Below are positions 16,443 through 17,329 of a stretch of 17,329 nt of DNA, piece by piece; position 1 is the first letter of the stretch; every line of letters starts with the position of its first letter. This DNA is from CALLCD01 sp039817885. GTDB lineage: Bacteria > Pseudomonadota > Alphaproteobacteria > Caulobacterales > Hyphomonadaceae. The position numbers and the translations under genes were made by a program. The DNA lies in the NCBI GenBank assembly GCA_039817885.1, contig JBCBUY010000065.1, positions 1-17,329 on the forward strand, given 5' to 3'. The notes beneath the pieces were generated by a model, which did not search any database, had not been told where the DNA came from, and worked only from the letters and a program-made list of their open reading frames with translations.

Positions 16443-17329
16443 ATGCCGATCAAAATCCCGGATACACTGCCGGCGCGCGACATTCTTGTGCGCGAGGGCG
16501 TGCAGGTCATGACGGAAAGGGATGCGATACGCCAGGACATTCGGCCACTGCGTATCGGGCTCCTGAACCTCATGCCGGACAAAGTTCGCACGGAAACCCA
16601 AATCGCACGCTTGCTGGGTGCGAGCCCGCTACAGATCGAGCTGACCCTTGTGCGGATTGGGTCGCATAAGTCGAAGACAACATCCGAAGACCATCTGATC
16701 GCCCATTACCAGACGTGGGATGCTGTGAAGCACGAGACATTTGATGGGTTTCTGGTGACGGGCGCGCCTATCGAAACCCTGCCGTTTGACGAGGTGACCT
16801 ATTGGTCAGAGTTGACCCAAATTTTAGATTGGACACGGACGAATGTACATTCGTCATTCTATATTTGCTGGGGGGCGATGGCGGCAGCATGGCATCTGCA
16901 CGGTGTGCCGAAATATGAGTTGGGCGAGAAGGCGTTCGGGGTCTACCGCCATTTGAACCTGGCCCCGTCCTCACCCTATCTCACAGGGTTCTCCGACGAC
17001 TTTCAAATTCCGGTCTCTCGCCACACGGAAGTCAGACGATCGGATCTTGCCGACAAACCGCAACTGAACCTTCTGATTGATAGCGAGTTTACGGGCCCCT
17101 GTTTGATCTCTGAGCCGGACACGCGGTCGCTATATATCTTCAATCATATTGAATATGATTCTACGTCGCTGAAGGAAGAATTTGACCGGGACCGGGCGTC
17201 TGGGAAACTCATTCGCCCGCCCTATAGCTATTATCCAAACGACGATACAAAAGCTGAACCCATGAACCGTTGGCGGTCCCATGCGCACTTATTGTTCGGC
17301 AACTGGATAACCCAAGTGTATCAGACAAC
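16443..17329 (+). CDS. metA: Homoserine O-acetyltransferase (MetA type), 3' end outside window
   Basis: Acylates L-homoserine in the first committed step of methionine synthesis. The 295 visible codons run off the right edge; E. coli MetA has 309 residues, so little is missing. Key residues align without gaps by number: Cys142 (YICWGAMAAAW) is the catalytic nucleophile, and NHIEYD holds the His/Glu of the H-x-E pair. GAPIE places Glu at position 111; in this family Glu111 goes with acetyl-CoA and Gly111 (E. coli, GAPLG) with succinyl-CoA. So the product should be O-acetylhomoserine despite the usual 'succinyltransferase' name. ATG 16443 has GGAGG 5 nt upstream. Regulation is by the SAM-II riboswitch ahead of it. 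Confidence 0.96.
   Translation, partial: MPIKIPDTLPARDILVREGVQVMTERDAIRQDIRPLRIGLLNLMPDKVRTETQIARLLGASPLQIELTLVRIGSHKSKTTSEDHLIAHYQTWDAVKHETFDGFLVTGAPIETLPFDEVTYWSELTQILDWTRTNVHSSFYICWGAMAAAWHLHGVPKYELGEKAFGVYRHLNLAPSSPYLTGFSDDFQIPVSRHTEVRRSDLADKPQLNLLIDSEFTGPCLISEPDTRSLYIFNHIEYDSTSLKEEFDRDRASGKLIRPPYSYYPNDDTKAEPMNRWRSHAHLLFGNWITQVYQT

Noticed and set aside
16376..16669. Plus-strand 97-aa frame starting inside the riboswitch region
   Set aside because: Out of frame with metA, which has the motifs and the Shine-Dalgarno.

Overview
The window looks like chromosome from an alphaproteobacterium. The evidence is the block FYDLN-acid protein - aroA - cmk - rpsA - ihfB next to a tRNA-Ala(GGC) gene, a DUF3088 protein, and a SAM-II riboswitch in front of metA. 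Most of it is moderately GC-rich. A hyphomonad- or parvularculal-like marine lineage is a guess from gene style only. The first ~2.67 kb is visibly AT-richer and is the right end of an integrated mobile element.

Layout. (1) 1-2748: end of an integrative element. It carries the C-terminal part of an ImmA/IrrE-type metallopeptidase, a 103-aa acidic unknown protein and a large serine recombinase. The recombinase frame runs 21 codons into the antisense strand of tRNA-Ala(GGC), so the tRNA gene is the likely integration site. (2) 2749-8000: host core genes. FYDLN-acid protein and tRNA are on the minus strand; divergent to them are aroA-cmk, rpsA (with an unusual C-terminal helix-hairpin-helix domain and a structured leader) and ihfB. 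(3) 8156-11667: mscL with a clean intrinsic terminator, a ZIP-family metal transporter, an ExoK-like GH16 endoglycanase and a secreted unknown protein, all on the plus strand. (4) 11661-14352: a minus-strand run of DUF3088 protein, periplasmic TonB-C-domain protein, nitronate-monooxygenase-like flavoprotein and an NTF2/SnoaL-like protein. (5) 14442-16264: an MDR-family oxidoreductase translationally coupled to a crotonase-fold protein lacking both classical catalytic glutamates. (6) 16279-17329: a promoter, SAM-II riboswitch and metA, the last cut by the window edge.

How they work together: region 2 is housekeeping (shikimate pathway, CMP kinase, translation, nucleoid protein). Region 6 is feedback-controlled methionine synthesis, and Glu111 of MetA predicts acetyl-CoA rather than succinyl-CoA use. 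Regions 4-5 look like CoA/flavin/NADPH metabolism of unknown substrate. No CRISPR array, rRNA or insertion sequence was seen. The items most worth checking are the recombinase/tRNA overlap with its small partner gene, the riboswitch expression platform, the S1-HhH fusion, and the two enzymes with replaced catalytic residues. I did not find a convincing wholly new multi-gene system.
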